Position numbers and translations under genes: made by a program. A stretch of 64,000 bases of DNA, from contig OZ244812.1 of NCBI GenBank assembly GCA_965220205.1, positions 2,046,001-2,110,000 of the forward strand, read 5' to 3'. This DNA is from G965220205 sp965220205 (lineage in GTDB: Bacteria; Chloroflexota; Dehalococcoidia; Lucifugimonadales; Australimonadaceae). The first letter of the stretch is position 1; every line of letters starts with the position of its first letter. Below the pieces are notes generated by a model, which did no database searches, had not been told where the DNA came from, and saw only the letters and a program-made list of their open reading frames with translations. This document shows positions 33,910 to 41,951 of the stretch, one piece after another.

Positions 33910-33973
33910 TGCCCCGCCGGGGGCCGCTTGCCCGCGCGCCCGCCGACACGTAAGATGGGCAAGGAGGGACCCA

Positions 33974-34195
33974 ATGCCACTCTACGAATACTCCTGCCCC
34001 GTGTGCAGCGACCGTTTCGAGAAGCTCAGGCCGATGAGCGACGGCGAGGCCGCCGACTGCCCGGCCTGCGGGACCGTGTCGAAGCGCGTGCTCTCGCTCA
34101 TGGCGGCGCCGGTCCGCGTGGCAGTCGGCGTGGGCGCCGGTTCGTCCCCGACCGCGGCGGGCGGCTGTTGCGGCGGCGCCTGCGGCTGTAGATAG
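33974..34195 (+). CDS. FmdB-family zinc ribbon protein
   Basis: 73 aa small protein with an N-terminal zinc ribbon, MPLYEYSCPVCSDRFEKL then CPACG, typical of the FmdB/CxxC_CxxC_SSSS family. The C-terminus ends in a Gly/Cys-rich tail (GGCCGGACGCR). Function in the family is unknown beyond a proposed regulatory or metal role. AAGGAGGG is 6 bases before the ATG. Confidence 0.85.
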   Translation: MPLYEYSCPVCSDRFEKLRPMSDGEAADCPACGTVSKRVLSLMAAPVRVAVGVGAGSSPTAAGGCCGGACGCR

Positions 34196-35893
34196 CTAGT
34201 CCCCGCGCGCCTGCCCGTTCCCGCGCATCACGCGCCCGGGGTAGGCCCCGGTGTGCTCCCCGCTTTCCATCAGCGTTTGTCCGTTGACGATTGTGTAGTC
34301 CACGCCGCGCGCAAGCTGACGCAGCCGCATCAGCCCGCCGGGCAGGTCGTGGGTCTCGTCGGTCTCTTCGGCCGCTATCGTGTCGGGGTCGAACACGACG
34401 ACGTCGGCGGCCATGCCGGGGCGCAACAGGCCGCGGTCGTGCAGGCCGTAGACGGACGCCTGCATGAAGCTCAGCTTGCGCACCGCCTCTTCGAGCGTCA
34501 GGACGCGCTCCTCGCGCACCCAATGCCCCAGTACGACGCTGCTGTAACCGTAGCCCGCCTCGAAGACGACGTGAGCGCCGGCGTCGGAGAGGCCGATCAT
34601 CGTGTACGGGCTGCCGAGCATCGCCGCCATGGCCTGGTTGTCGCCGCCGGCCTGGCTGTTGCGGAAGCTGGTGGCGAGCGTTTCCTCGACGACCAGGTCG
34701 AGGAACGCGTCGAGGACGTCCTTGTCCTGTTCCTGGGCGACCTGCGCGACGCTCTTGCCCGCGAGGCCGGCGTTCTTCTCGAGCGCGGGCTTCGCCACGA
34801 AGACGCCCTCCCACCGGATGGGGAGGGCCGTCACGGGTATGTTCTCGCCTTCGACGGCCTCGGCGTGGAGCCGGCGCCTCATCGAGGGGTCGCGGAAGGC
34901 GGCGAGCTTCTGTTCGTCGGAGCCGGTCATGACGGCCTGCCACGTGGGGAGGCGGTCGAACACCTGAGCGTTGCGCATCGTGAAGCGGGTGGACTGCGGC
35001 CGCGGGTTCACCACGGGGTAGACTCGCCGGCCCTCCCGGACGCGCTGCTCGACGAGGTCGAGGTGCGCGCGCCAGGCGTCCGGCGTCGTCGCGTTGTAGA
35101 CGAGCTGGTTGTAGACGACCGGCCGGCCGCTCGCGTCGCTCATGCGGGTGGCGAAGCCGTCGCGTATCTCCAACGGGTAGGCCGACCCGCACTGCAGCAC
35201 GCCCGACGATAGCCCCCGGAGCGCCGAGGCGAGCTCGTAGATCTCCTCGACTGGCGCGACGATGCCGGGTATCCGTCGCCCGAGCAGGTCGAGGTGGCCG
35301 GTGTTGCGGTCGAAGGAGAGGCCGAGCGCGCCCTCCGTCACCCCCTCGCGGACGATCGCTTTCATCGCTTCGAGCTCGGGGCCGGTCGCCGCTTCGCGCT
35401 CGCAGGCGTCCTCGCCCATGACGTAGCGACGGACGGCGGAGTGGCCCATCAGCACGCCGGCGTTGACGCCGAGACGGCGGTCGAGGACGTCGAGGTACTC
35501 GGGGAACGTGGCCCATCCCCACGCGACGCCGGCCTCGAGGCTCTCCATGGGGATCGCTTCGACGCGCGCCAGCATCATGGCGAGCGCCTCGTGGTCGTCG
35601 GGGCGCGCCGGGGCCAGCCCGAGCGAGCAGTTGCCGAAGATTACCGTCGTCACGCCGTGGTTCGGCGAGAAGGTGCAGAGCGGGTCCCAGGTGACTTGAG
35701 CGTCGAAGTGGCAGTGGTTGTCGATGAACCCGGGCGCCACCGCCCGGCCTTCCGCGTCGATGGTCCGCTTGGCGGGGCCCCCGAGACGGCCAATCTCGGT
35801 CACCTTGCCGCGTTCGACGCCGACGTCGGCGTGGAAGGCGGGCATGCCTGAGCCGTCGACCACGAGCCCGTCTCGGATGAGCAGGTCGTACAT
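34196..35893 (-). CDS. D-aminoacylase-like amidohydrolase
   Basis: 565 aa member of the metal-dependent amidohydrolase superfamily, closest in character to N-acyl-D-amino-acid deacylases and dihydroorotase-like enzymes. It begins LLIRDGLVVDGSG, has the metal-binding GFIDNHCHFDAQVTWD (HxH) near residue 60, the cysteine-containing IFGNCSLG segment of D-aminoacylases, and a C-terminal ADVVVFDPDTI with the composite beta domain. Start at 35893 follows AGGAGG. The open frame continues about 650 bases upstream through repeats without homology. Substrate not predictable. Confidence 0.88.
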   Translation of the reverse strand: MYDLLIRDGLVVDGSGMPAFHADVGVERGKVTEIGRLGGPAKRTIDAEGRAVAPGFIDNHCHFDAQVTWDPLCTFSPNHGVTTVIFGNCSLGLAPARPDDHEALAMMLARVEAIPMESLEAGVAWGWATFPEYLDVLDRRLGVNAGVLMGHSAVRRYVMGEDACEREAATGPELEAMKAIVREGVTEGALGLSFDRNTGHLDLLGRRIPGIVAPVEEIYELASALRGLSSGVLQCGSAYPLEIRDGFATRMSDASGRPVVYNQLVYNATTPDAWRAHLDLVEQRVREGRRVYPVVNPRPQSTRFTMRNAQVFDRLPTWQAVMTGSDEQKLAAFRDPSMRRRLHAEAVEGENIPVTALPIRWEGVFVAKPALEKNAGLAGKSVAQVAQEQDKDVLDAFLDLVVEETLATSFRNSQAGGDNQAMAAMLGSPYTMIGLSDAGAHVVFEAGYGYSSVVLGHWVREERVLTLEEAVRKLSFMQASVYGLHDRGLLRPGMAADVVVFDPDTIAAEETDETHDLPGGLMRLRQLARGVDYTIVNGQTLMESGEHTGAYPGRVMRGNGQARGD

Positions 35894-36044
35894 TCGTCCG
35901 CCTCCTAGAGACCGTTGCGCACTGCCGCCTGGGGGTGTTCTTGTTGCCGCCAGGCCTGGGACAGTGTAGGAGGCGGAGGGACGTTCGGGGAAGGGGCGGG
36001 AGTCGCAGAGGCGAGACCTTCGCGCAACTGTGCTTGACGAGCGG

Positions 36045-36260
36045 TGTTCTTCCCACCCACCCGCCCCATACGTTGGTGTGGGGGACACCCCCACGCCCCC
36101 GGCAGAGGGCAAAGCCCTCTGCACTCCCGTTGGGCGACCGCGAGAGTCACGCCTGCGAGCTATGCAAAGGTCTCGTAGAGCCGGGGGAGAGGATTCTCGA
36201 AGCGATGGCGCAAGAGCGAAGGCGCGGCCCAGGGTGGCGTCAAGAGCGCACCACGGGCGT
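36045..36260. repeat. ~200-bp repeat, intact copy (empty target of the IS110 element)
   Basis: Runs from the TTCTTCCC/GGGGGACACCCCC palindrome block through GCAGAGGGCAAAGCCCTCTGC to GTCTCGTAGAGCC, GATTCTCGAAGCGATGG and GGGTGGCGTCAAGAGCGC. A second copy begins at about 36472 and is split at 36590/37721 by the IS110 element; the 3' half of that copy overlaps the end of the MFS gene. A partial third copy is at 36349-36470. It contains nested inverted repeats (GTGGGGGACACCCCCAC). Confidence 0.8.
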
Positions 36261-36348
36261 GCGGGGTCGTGGATTGTCGGCCCACACCACCACCGGCGAA
36301 AGTAGCGGGCGGAGCGCGGCCCCCCTCTCTCACTCTCCCCGGCGCTAT

Positions 36349-36590
36349 TCTTCCCGCCCACCCGCCCGAAACGCTTGGGTGGGGGACACCCCCACACCCC
36401 CGGCAGAAGGCAAAGCCCTCTGCACTCCCGTTGGGACGACTCCGAGAGCGGCCCCTGCGCATTACGCAAGGCGTGGGTGGGGGACACCCCCACACCCACG
36501 GCAGAGGGCAAGGCCCTCTGCACTCCCCATTGGGCGACCGCGAGAGTCACGCCTGCGAGCTATGCAAAGGTCTCGTAGAGCCGGGGAGAG
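36349..36590. repeat. two further copies of the 36-kb repeat, the second interrupted by IS110
   Basis: Partial copy at 36349-36470 and a fuller copy at 36472-36590 that continues after the insertion at 37721-37790. Both show the GTGGGGGACACCCCCAC palindrome and the GGCAGA(A/G)GGCAA(A/G)(G)CCCTCTGCACTCCC block. Together with the copy at 36045-36260 they occupy the whole gap between the amidohydrolase and the insertion sequence. Confidence 0.75.
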
Positions 36591-36605
36591 CAACTGTGTT
36601 GCAAG

Positions 36606-37571
36606 TCAATCGATTGAGGCGGCCATCTCCGTCTGCGCGTGCGCCTCGTTCCACAGGGAGCCGTGTTTGAGCATGCTGTTGAGGATGACGAGGAGCTTGC
36701 GCATGCAGGCCGTCAGGGCGGCCTTCTTCGCCTTCCCCGTCGCGCACAGCCGGCCGTAGAAGCGCTGGAACACGGGGTTGTGGTGCGCAGCCCACAGCGC
36801 CGCCATGTACAGGACCTGCCGGACGCGCGACCGTCCACCGTAGACGGTGCGCCGCCCACGCAGGGTCCCGCTGTCGCGGTTGAACGGCGCGACCCCGGCC
36901 AGGCTCGCGATCTGCTTGCGGTCGAGGCTCCCGAGCTCGGGCAGGTGGGCGGCTAGGGTCAGACTGAGCACCGGCCCCACGCCGGGCACGCTCCGGAGCA
37001 GGTTGTCCCGCTCCCGCCAGTCGGGGCGCCCCTGGATGCGCTCCCTGAGTTGGGCGTCGTACCGCCCCGCAGCCGCTTTCATCCAGTCGATGTGGCGCTG
37101 GATATCCTCACGGAGTGGCTCGGGCGCCTGGGCCAGACGATTCTCCTCCATGGTGATCATCGAGACCACCTGTTGCCGCCGGTCCACCAGCTCCCGCGTC
37201 TCGTCGTCGGGCAGGGGCCGGGGCTCGGGCCGCATAGCTTGGCCGAAATGGGCCAACGCCGCCGCGTCCAGTTTGTCCGTCTTGGCCAGCCGTCCGCTCG
37301 CTCGGGCGAAGTCCCGGACCCGCCGGGGGTTCACCACCGCCGTGGGAACCTCCGCTGCGGCAAGGCTGTCCTGGACGACGCGCTCCAACCCGCCCGTCGC
37401 CTCCATCACCACCAGGGTCGGCGCGAGGCGGGCCAGCTTGACGGCTAGGTCCCCGGCGCCCTTCGGCGTGTTCGCGACGCTCCAATGCGTCCCGTCCGGC
37501 AGCACGGCGACGTCGAGCCGCTTCTTCGACACATCGATGCCGACGTAACGCTCCTCGGTGTTCACGACCAT
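36606..37571 (-). CDS. IS110-family DEDD recombinase (transposase)
   Basis: 321 aa. N-terminal RuvC-like DEDD domain with D13 (YVGIDVSKK), E57 (VVMEATGG), D99 and D102 (KTDKLDAAAL); central coiled region about 125-190; C-terminal Tnp domain with VPGVGPVLSL and the catalytic serine S234 in FNRDSGTLRGRR. ATG 37571 has AAGGAGG four bases upstream; the frame stays open into the non-coding end and must not be counted. Intact and full length, so the element may be active. Confidence 0.95.
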   Translation of the reverse strand: MVVNTEERYVGIDVSKKRLDVAVLPDGTHWSVANTPKGAGDLAVKLARLAPTLVVMEATGGLERVVQDSLAAAEVPTAVVNPRRVRDFARASGRLAKTDKLDAAALAHFGQAMRPEPRPLPDDETRELVDRRQQVVSMITMEENRLAQAPEPLREDIQRHIDWMKAAAGRYDAQLRERIQGRPDWRERDNLLRSVPGVGPVLSLTLAAHLPELGSLDRKQIASLAGVAPFNRDSGTLRGRRTVYGGRSRVRQVLYMAALWAAHHNPVFQRFYGRLCATGKAKKAALTACMRKLLVILNSMLKHGSLWNEAHAQTEMAASID

Positions 37572-37580
37572 TCCTCCTTG

Positions 37581-37720
37581 AGCCCAGCCTTGCACATGCG
37601 GGTTATTCCCAAGCAACTGTTCGGGCTTTCCGGGAGGTGGGAGCGGCGACCACCGCTCTCCCTCGGTCTTCTGGGACCAGAGGACTATCGGTCTACCGCT
37701 CCCCTTCTCCAAGATACAAG
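37581..37720 (-). ncRNA. candidate IS110 bridge RNA
   Basis: The non-coding end 5' of the recombinase folds into two internal loops. Target loop: stem ACCG/CGGT (37692-37689 with 37655-37652) and inner stem GGTC/GACC enclose a 5' side ATAGTCCTCT, matching target AGTCCT, and a 3' side containing GGGAGAG (37662-37656), complementary to target CTCTCCC. Donor loop: stem AGCCC/GGGCT (37627-37623, 37585-37581) and inner GGG/CCC enclose ACAGTTGCT (37620-37612), identical to the element's right end plus core, and GTGCAAG (37595-37589), able to pair with CTTGTAT of its left end. This is the arrangement described for IS621 bridge RNA. RNA 5' and 3' limits are estimates. Confidence 0.8.
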
Positions 37721-37768
37721 GACTCTCGAAGCGATGACGGAATGCCGGAGGCGCGGCCTAGGGTGGCG

Positions 37769-39010
37769 TCAAGGACGCGCCACGGGCTCGCCCTGCCCGC
37801 GCCGGTACGTCTCGCGGCCGAGCGATGCGGTGACTGCCGCCGCGACGACGAGCGCCGCTGCGACGATGCCGAACGCGACTGCGAACCCCCATGCGTCGGC
37901 AGCTTGGCCGATGAGGAGCGGGCCCGTGATCTGGCCGATGTTCGAGGTGCCCTGTGAGACGCCGAGGAATGCGCCGCGGCGCTCCGCCGGCGCCAGGTCC
38001 ATGGCGTAGACCTGTCGCGCGCTCATCGCCAGCACCTCGGCGAACCCAAAGACCAACACGGCCGCCAGCGCCGCAGCGAAGCTGCCCATGACGCCCATGA
38101 TGTAGACGGCGAGCGCCGAAGCGATCAGGCCCGCGATGAGCGGGCGCTTCCTGCCGTAGCGGTCGATCGCGATGCCGATGGGGACCGACCCGGCCAGACC
38201 CGCGAGCGCGGCAAACGAGATGAGATTGCCAATCTGCGTTTCGCTGAGGCCGGCGGCAATCTCGGTCTGCACGGGGAAGAGGGCCCGGAAGGCGCCGGTC
38301 CCGCCGGTCACCATGCCCAAGGCCACGGTGGCGACCGTCAACGAAACGAACACGCGGGTGCGGAACATGCCGAAGTCGCGCTTCGGCGCGGGCGGTTGGT
38401 CGGCAGCGGGCCGCGGCGGGCGCTGGCGGACCTCCCGGATGAGGAACACCGCGACCGCGATGACGGCGATCTTCGTCGCTGCGACGAACAGGAACACGGA
38501 CTGGAGCCCGAACGCCGCCGCGACGACGCCGGCCACCATCGGGCCGGTCAGCGAGCCGACCCGCCCGGAGACCTGCCTCGCCGACATCGCGCGTCCCCGC
38601 GTGCGCTCCCGGGTCGCATCCGCCAACAGCACTGTCGCGCTGGTTGAGAATATCGCGATCCCGAGCCCGTTGAAGAGCTCGAGCACGAGGAACTGCGTGT
38701 AGGTTTCCACGAAGAAGTCGCCAATCAACGCGGCCGCGTGGAGTGCCGCGCCGATGATCACGAACGGACGCCTGCCGAAGCGGTCCGTCAGGAAGCCCGT
38801 GGCAGGGCCGGCGAGCATGCGGGGGAACGAGCTCGCCGCCGCGATCAACGCAACGAGCAGGAACGAGCCGCCCACCTCGTACGCGAAGAGGGGCCGCACG
38901 AGCCAGAGGCCGCCTGTGCCGAAGGACCAGAAGCCGGCGGCGAGGAAGACGGGCATCGTGTCCCGGCTCAGCACCTCGCGGAGCGCCGATGGGCGGCGCT
39001 GTGCGCTCAT
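37769..39010 (-). CDS. MFS transporter
   Basis: 413 aa with twelve hydrophobic segments. The conserved loop motif is visible as GFLTDRFGRRPFVI between helices 2 and 3 and again as GIAIDRYGRKRPLIAG in the second half, the standard DRxGRR signature of the major facilitator superfamily. A central cytoplasmic loop of about 20 residues (RQRPPRPAADQPPAPKRD) divides the halves. Substrate cannot be assigned; the fold is that of drug/proton antiporters. Its 3' end overlaps the repeat that the IS110 element interrupts. Confidence 0.9.
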   Translation of the reverse strand: MSAQRRPSALREVLSRDTMPVFLAAGFWSFGTGGLWLVRPLFAYEVGGSFLLVALIAAASSFPRMLAGPATGFLTDRFGRRPFVIIGAALHAAALIGDFFVETYTQFLVLELFNGLGIAIFSTSATVLLADATRERTRGRAMSARQVSGRVGSLTGPMVAGVVAAAFGLQSVFLFVAATKIAVIAVAVFLIREVRQRPPRPAADQPPAPKRDFGMFRTRVFVSLTVATVALGMVTGGTGAFRALFPVQTEIAAGLSETQIGNLISFAALAGLAGSVPIGIAIDRYGRKRPLIAGLIASALAVYIMGVMGSFAAALAAVLVFGFAEVLAMSARQVYAMDLAPAERRGAFLGVSQGTSNIGQITGPLLIGQAADAWGFAVAFGIVAAALVVAAAVTASLGRETYRRGQGEPVARP

Positions 39011-39799
39011 GGGCGCCGGGCCGGGCCGGGCGTGTGTGGTCCCGATGGAGGCTGTCGACGGGCGAGGGGCGGCCCCCTCTCTAACTCTCCCCCGCAGACG
39101 GTGGAGAGGACTTTCGAAGCAGCGACGGTGGGCTGGGGACGCGGAAATGAACGGAAATGGGCCAAAATGGCCGGGAATCGGCCCAGAACGTGAGATTTCT
39201 CACTCGTAAATGTAGGGGGTTTACGAGTGAAGGGGCGAAATAGTGGGACATTCTGGGACATTTTGGGACACTTACTCGTAAATCGGGCGGGCGTCGCGTC
39301 ACGCCAGCACGCGGGGGTTTCCGGGCACCCCTTCGACGGGCTCAGGACAGGCTTCGATGGGTCCAGGACAGGGGTGTCAGGGGGCAACGGGCGTTGGGGC
39401 GGGAACCGGGCGCCCGCAAGAGACGCCCCTACGGTGGGGGCGAGGCCGGCGCTGTCGGTCATTGCCGCCGCGAGGCGCTTTGTCTAAATGGTCTCATTTA
39501 GTCCCATTTGGTCTCATTCCTCCTCTGGACCGGGGCCGGACGCGGGTGGGCGGGGGTGCCGTCGAGTCGGACCGTCGGGGACAGTGTAGGAGCCGAGGGA
39601 CGACCGGGCAACGGGCAAGTGGCGTGGGCGGAGGGGGGGCGGGGTCCGTGACAGGGGGCCCCCTCCTCAATCCTCCCCCGCAGAGCCGGGGGAGGAGGCC
39701 AGAGAGGAGGAGGCCAGACAGAAGGGGGGCCGAGACAAGTTTCGACAGGCTCCGCCAGGGTCAGGGCGAGCGGATCGGACGGAGCTATTCCGCGACGGC
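39011..39799. other. gene-free repeat region between the MFS and Rieske genes
   Basis: 789 bp with no credible gene. It holds the second dispersed repeat (39143-39288), a CCTTCGAC-GGGCTCAGGACAGG element (39328-39358), a short direct repeat GGTCTCATT (near 39488 and 39510), and fragments of CCTCAATCCTCCCCCGCAG-type sequence also present at 19.25 kb. Open frames vary between copies and look non-coding. Confidence 0.65.
39143..39288. repeat. dispersed ~140-bp repeat, copy 2 (with CACTCGTAAA palindrome)
   Basis: Same orientation as 18957-19092. Inverted repeat CACTCGTAAA ... TTTACGAGTG at 39200-39228, then three GGGACATT-type repeats and ACTCGTAAAT. In both places the element is followed within about 50 bp by the CTTCGAC-GGCTCAGGACAGG repeat, so the mobile or duplicated unit may be longer than the core. 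Confidence 0.75.
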
Positions 39800-41092
39800 C
39801 TAGCTGAAGCGGTAGCGCTCTTCGCCGGTGAGGGCGCGGACGCCCTCCCACTCGTTGCGGCGGGCGCCTTCGCCAGAGAGGACCGCCTCGACGTCGGGCC
39901 GGCGCGGGACCGAGTCTTTGAACGGCCCGCCGGTGCCCTCGTAGCCGGGGTAGGCGAAGTACTCGCAGGGCAGGATGATGATCTCGTTCTCGACCGGATC
40001 TCGGTGGACGTTGATCGGCTCGCCGCCCTCCTCGACTATCCGCATCTGCTCGTCCAAGAGCCGCCGGTACATGATGAGACCGACATCGGTGACGCCGAGG
40101 TGCTCGGTGGTGCGGTCCATGAGGGGGCCCTGAATGACCCAGGCGAGCTCGTCCTGCTGCAGGACGCCGTCGGTGCGGAACCGGCCGTTCTCGTCGTAGA
40201 GCGCGGGCTCGTGGAACGGGACCTCCCGGTGCGGCGCCTCGCCGTCGCGGTAGGGCCGGAAGCTCATGGTGACGTGGAGCGTGTGCGTGTCGTCGATGGG
40301 GGTGCGCAGCTGGAGCCCGTGGGCCACGCGCAGGATGTTCGGGAACATCACGGGGTGCCCGATGCGCCAGTACTCGTCGTTCTCGGTCTCGTCGCCGACC
40401 AACCGGCGCTTGATAACGCCGTAGTCGGTGATCTCGAAGCCGATCTTCTTGTGGTCGGCCCCCTTGGAGCCGGTGAGGGCGTTCCAGGCGTCGCGCTCCT
40501 CCTTGGGCTTGAGACGGTTCATCATGTAGCCGCCGAAGTACCGGTGCAGCCACTGGAAGTGGAGCGGGTCGAGCGAGTTCTCCTGGCATTGCAGCCAGTT
40601 GCAGGGGAGGACGGTGCTGTTCGCCTCGCGATGGCCTTCCCAAGCGAGGACGTCCCAGCGGGGCAGCAACGGCGCCGGCTCGGGACCCATGTACGCGAAT
40701 ATCAGGCCGCCGAGCTCCTGGACCTTGTACGCCTTTAGGTGGACCTTGTCCTTGAACCTGCTGCCCTCGGGCTCGGAGGGTTGGTCGAGGCAGTTGCCGT
40801 TTACGTCGAACATCCAGCCGTGGTAGGCGCAACGAATCCCCTCGGGCTCAGGGATGCCGTAGGAGAGGTTCGCCTTGCGGTGAGGGCATGAGGGTTCGAC
40901 GAGGCCGATCTCGCCGGCGGCGCTCCGGAACAGCACGAGGTCTTCGCCGAGGATGCGCACCTCGCGCGTCGGGGTATCCTCGTTCAGCTGCTGGCTGCCG
41001 GCGATAGGGTGCCAGTAGCGCCGCATCAGCTCGCCCATCGGCGTGCCGGGGCCAACCCTGGTCACACGGTCGTTCATCTCCTGGCTCAGCAT
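39800..41092 (-). CDS. Rieske non-heme iron ring-hydroxylating oxygenase, alpha-subunit type
   Basis: 430 aa. N-terminal Rieske [2Fe-2S] domain with C69, H71 (SCPHRK) and C88, H91 (RCAYHGW); catalytic mononuclear iron region with D175, H178, H183 (ENSLDPLHFQWLH). Family resemblance is to phthalate dioxygenase / toluate-like single-component oxygenases and vanillate demethylases; the substrate is unknown, and no reductase is adjacent. ATG 41092 follows GGGGAGGTGG. A -10-like TAGTAT (41130-41135, minus strand) without a clear -35 lies just upstream, and a 22-bp tandem array begins at the -35 position. Confidence 0.92.
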   Translation of the reverse strand: MLSQEMNDRVTRVGPGTPMGELMRRYWHPIAGSQQLNEDTPTREVRILGEDLVLFRSAAGEIGLVEPSCPHRKANLSYGIPEPEGIRCAYHGWMFDVNGNCLDQPSEPEGSRFKDKVHLKAYKVQELGGLIFAYMGPEPAPLLPRWDVLAWEGHREANSTVLPCNWLQCQENSLDPLHFQWLHRYFGGYMMNRLKPKEERDAWNALTGSKGADHKKIGFEITDYGVIKRRLVGDETENDEYWRIGHPVMFPNILRVAHGLQLRTPIDDTHTLHVTMSFRPYRDGEAPHREVPFHEPALYDENGRFRTDGVLQQDELAWVIQGPLMDRTTEHLGVTDVGLIMYRRLLDEQMRIVEEGGEPINVHRDPVENEIIILPCEYFAYPGYEGTGGPFKDSVPRRPDVEAVLSGEGARRNEWEGVRALTGEERYRFS

Positions 41093-41136
41093 GCGCCACC
41101 TCCCCTGGGGAATGTTGAACGTCGGCCCAATACTAT

Positions 41137-41269
41137 CAGACTCACGACCGGCGGCGCCCAGACTCACGACCGGCGGCGCCCAGACTCACGACCGGCGGCG
41201 CCCAGACTCACGACCGACGGCGCCCAGACTCACGACCGGCGGCGCCCAGACTTGACGACCGGCGGCGCC
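41137..41269. repeat. 22-bp direct repeat array upstream of the Rieske gene
   Basis: Six head-to-tail units starting CAGACTCACGACC and ending GGCGGCGCC, each 22 bp (41137, 41159, 41181, 41203, 41225, 41247); unit 4 has one change and unit 6 has one extra base. The period is close to two helical turns, so equivalent bases face the same side of the DNA. The array covers roughly -15 to -145 relative to the likely start of the Rieske transcript. It could be an operator array or a simple satellite. Confidence 0.9.
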
Positions 41270-41951
41270 TTGCGCGGTCTTAGAGAATCTCTGAACAAGT
41301 CGCTCATGCCCTCAGCAGTAGCGGAAGGGAGACTGGGAGCCCCCTCAATCCGTTCGTGGACCCCCCCTTCGACAGGCTCAGGACAGGCTTCGACGAGCTC
41401 ACGGCGAACGGATTGGGACTCGCTGAGGCTCTCGGTAGGGAGGGGCGAGGCTGGGGTCGCCGGGGGCGTGGATTCCCGTGTCAAGCACGAGAATGACGGA
41501 TGGGGCCGCCAGCCCCCCCTTTCGACAGGCTCAGGACAGGCTTCGACGAGCTCAGGACAGGCTTCGACGAGTTCAGGGCGAACGGATGGGACAGACGGGC
41601 TGGGCCGCCGGGGGGCGGGATTTCCGTGTCGGGGCACGAGAACGACGAAAGGGGAGTCCGTTCGTGGGACCCTTCGACGAGCTCAGGGCGAACGGATGGG
41701 ACAGACGGGCTGGGGCCGCCGGGGGGCGTGGATTTCGGTGTCGGGGCACGAGAACGACGAGAGGGGCGTCCGTTCGTGGGACCCTTCGACCAGCTCAGGG
41801 CGAACGGATTGGGACGGGAGTTGATAGGGGTTCCTAGGGGCCGCCAGATGGTTCTCTCATACGAGGGCGTGGGCGCGTATCATGCATGGCGTCCGAGACT
41901 GGCACGCGCGCGCCGAGTCCGAGGCCGGACCGTGCGGAAGGAGCTCTGCCC
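41270..41951. repeat. mosaic of CTTCGAC/GCTCAGG repeats and a 110-bp tandem
   Basis: No gene. Elements CTTCGAC(A/G)(G/A)GCTCAGG(ACAGG) recur at about 41363, 41520, 41555, 41672 and 41784, alternating with GCGAACGGAT(T)GGGAC and with the palindrome-containing GATTTCCGTGTCGGGGCACG. A roughly 110-bp unit repeats from 41585 to about 41806. The same elements occur at 19.13, 39.33 and 39.74 kb. The last 120 bp before the DinB gene show no repeats. Confidence 0.75.

Larger units (their letters stand above)
36591..37720 (-). mobile_element. complete IS110-family insertion sequence
   Basis: Ends set by comparing the interrupted repeat with the intact copy at 36045-36260: left flank ends ...CCGGGGAGAG (36590) and right flank begins GACTCTCGAAGC (37721), which rejoin to the uninterrupted order with one AG (CT on the minus strand) shared. 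So AG lies at both 36589-36590 and 37719-37720, matching the dinucleotide core expected of IS110-type recombination, with no other target duplication. Length 1130 bp: a 149-bp non-coding end 5' of the recombinase and only 15 bp 3' of it. This is the layout of the IS110 group (long left end). Confidence 0.9.

Noticed and set aside
34196..36550. 784-residue version of the amidohydrolase
   Set aside because: The first ~220 residues run through repeats; AGGAGG and homology support the start at 35893.
36606..37712. Longer transposase starting at 37712
   Set aside because: The extra 47 residues are the non-coding end that forms the bridge-RNA-like fold; AAGGAGG supports ATG 37571.
41137..41269. 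CRISPR or iteron-type origin
   Set aside because: The 22-bp units are contiguous without spacers, and no replication initiator gene is adjacent; kept only as a tandem array.
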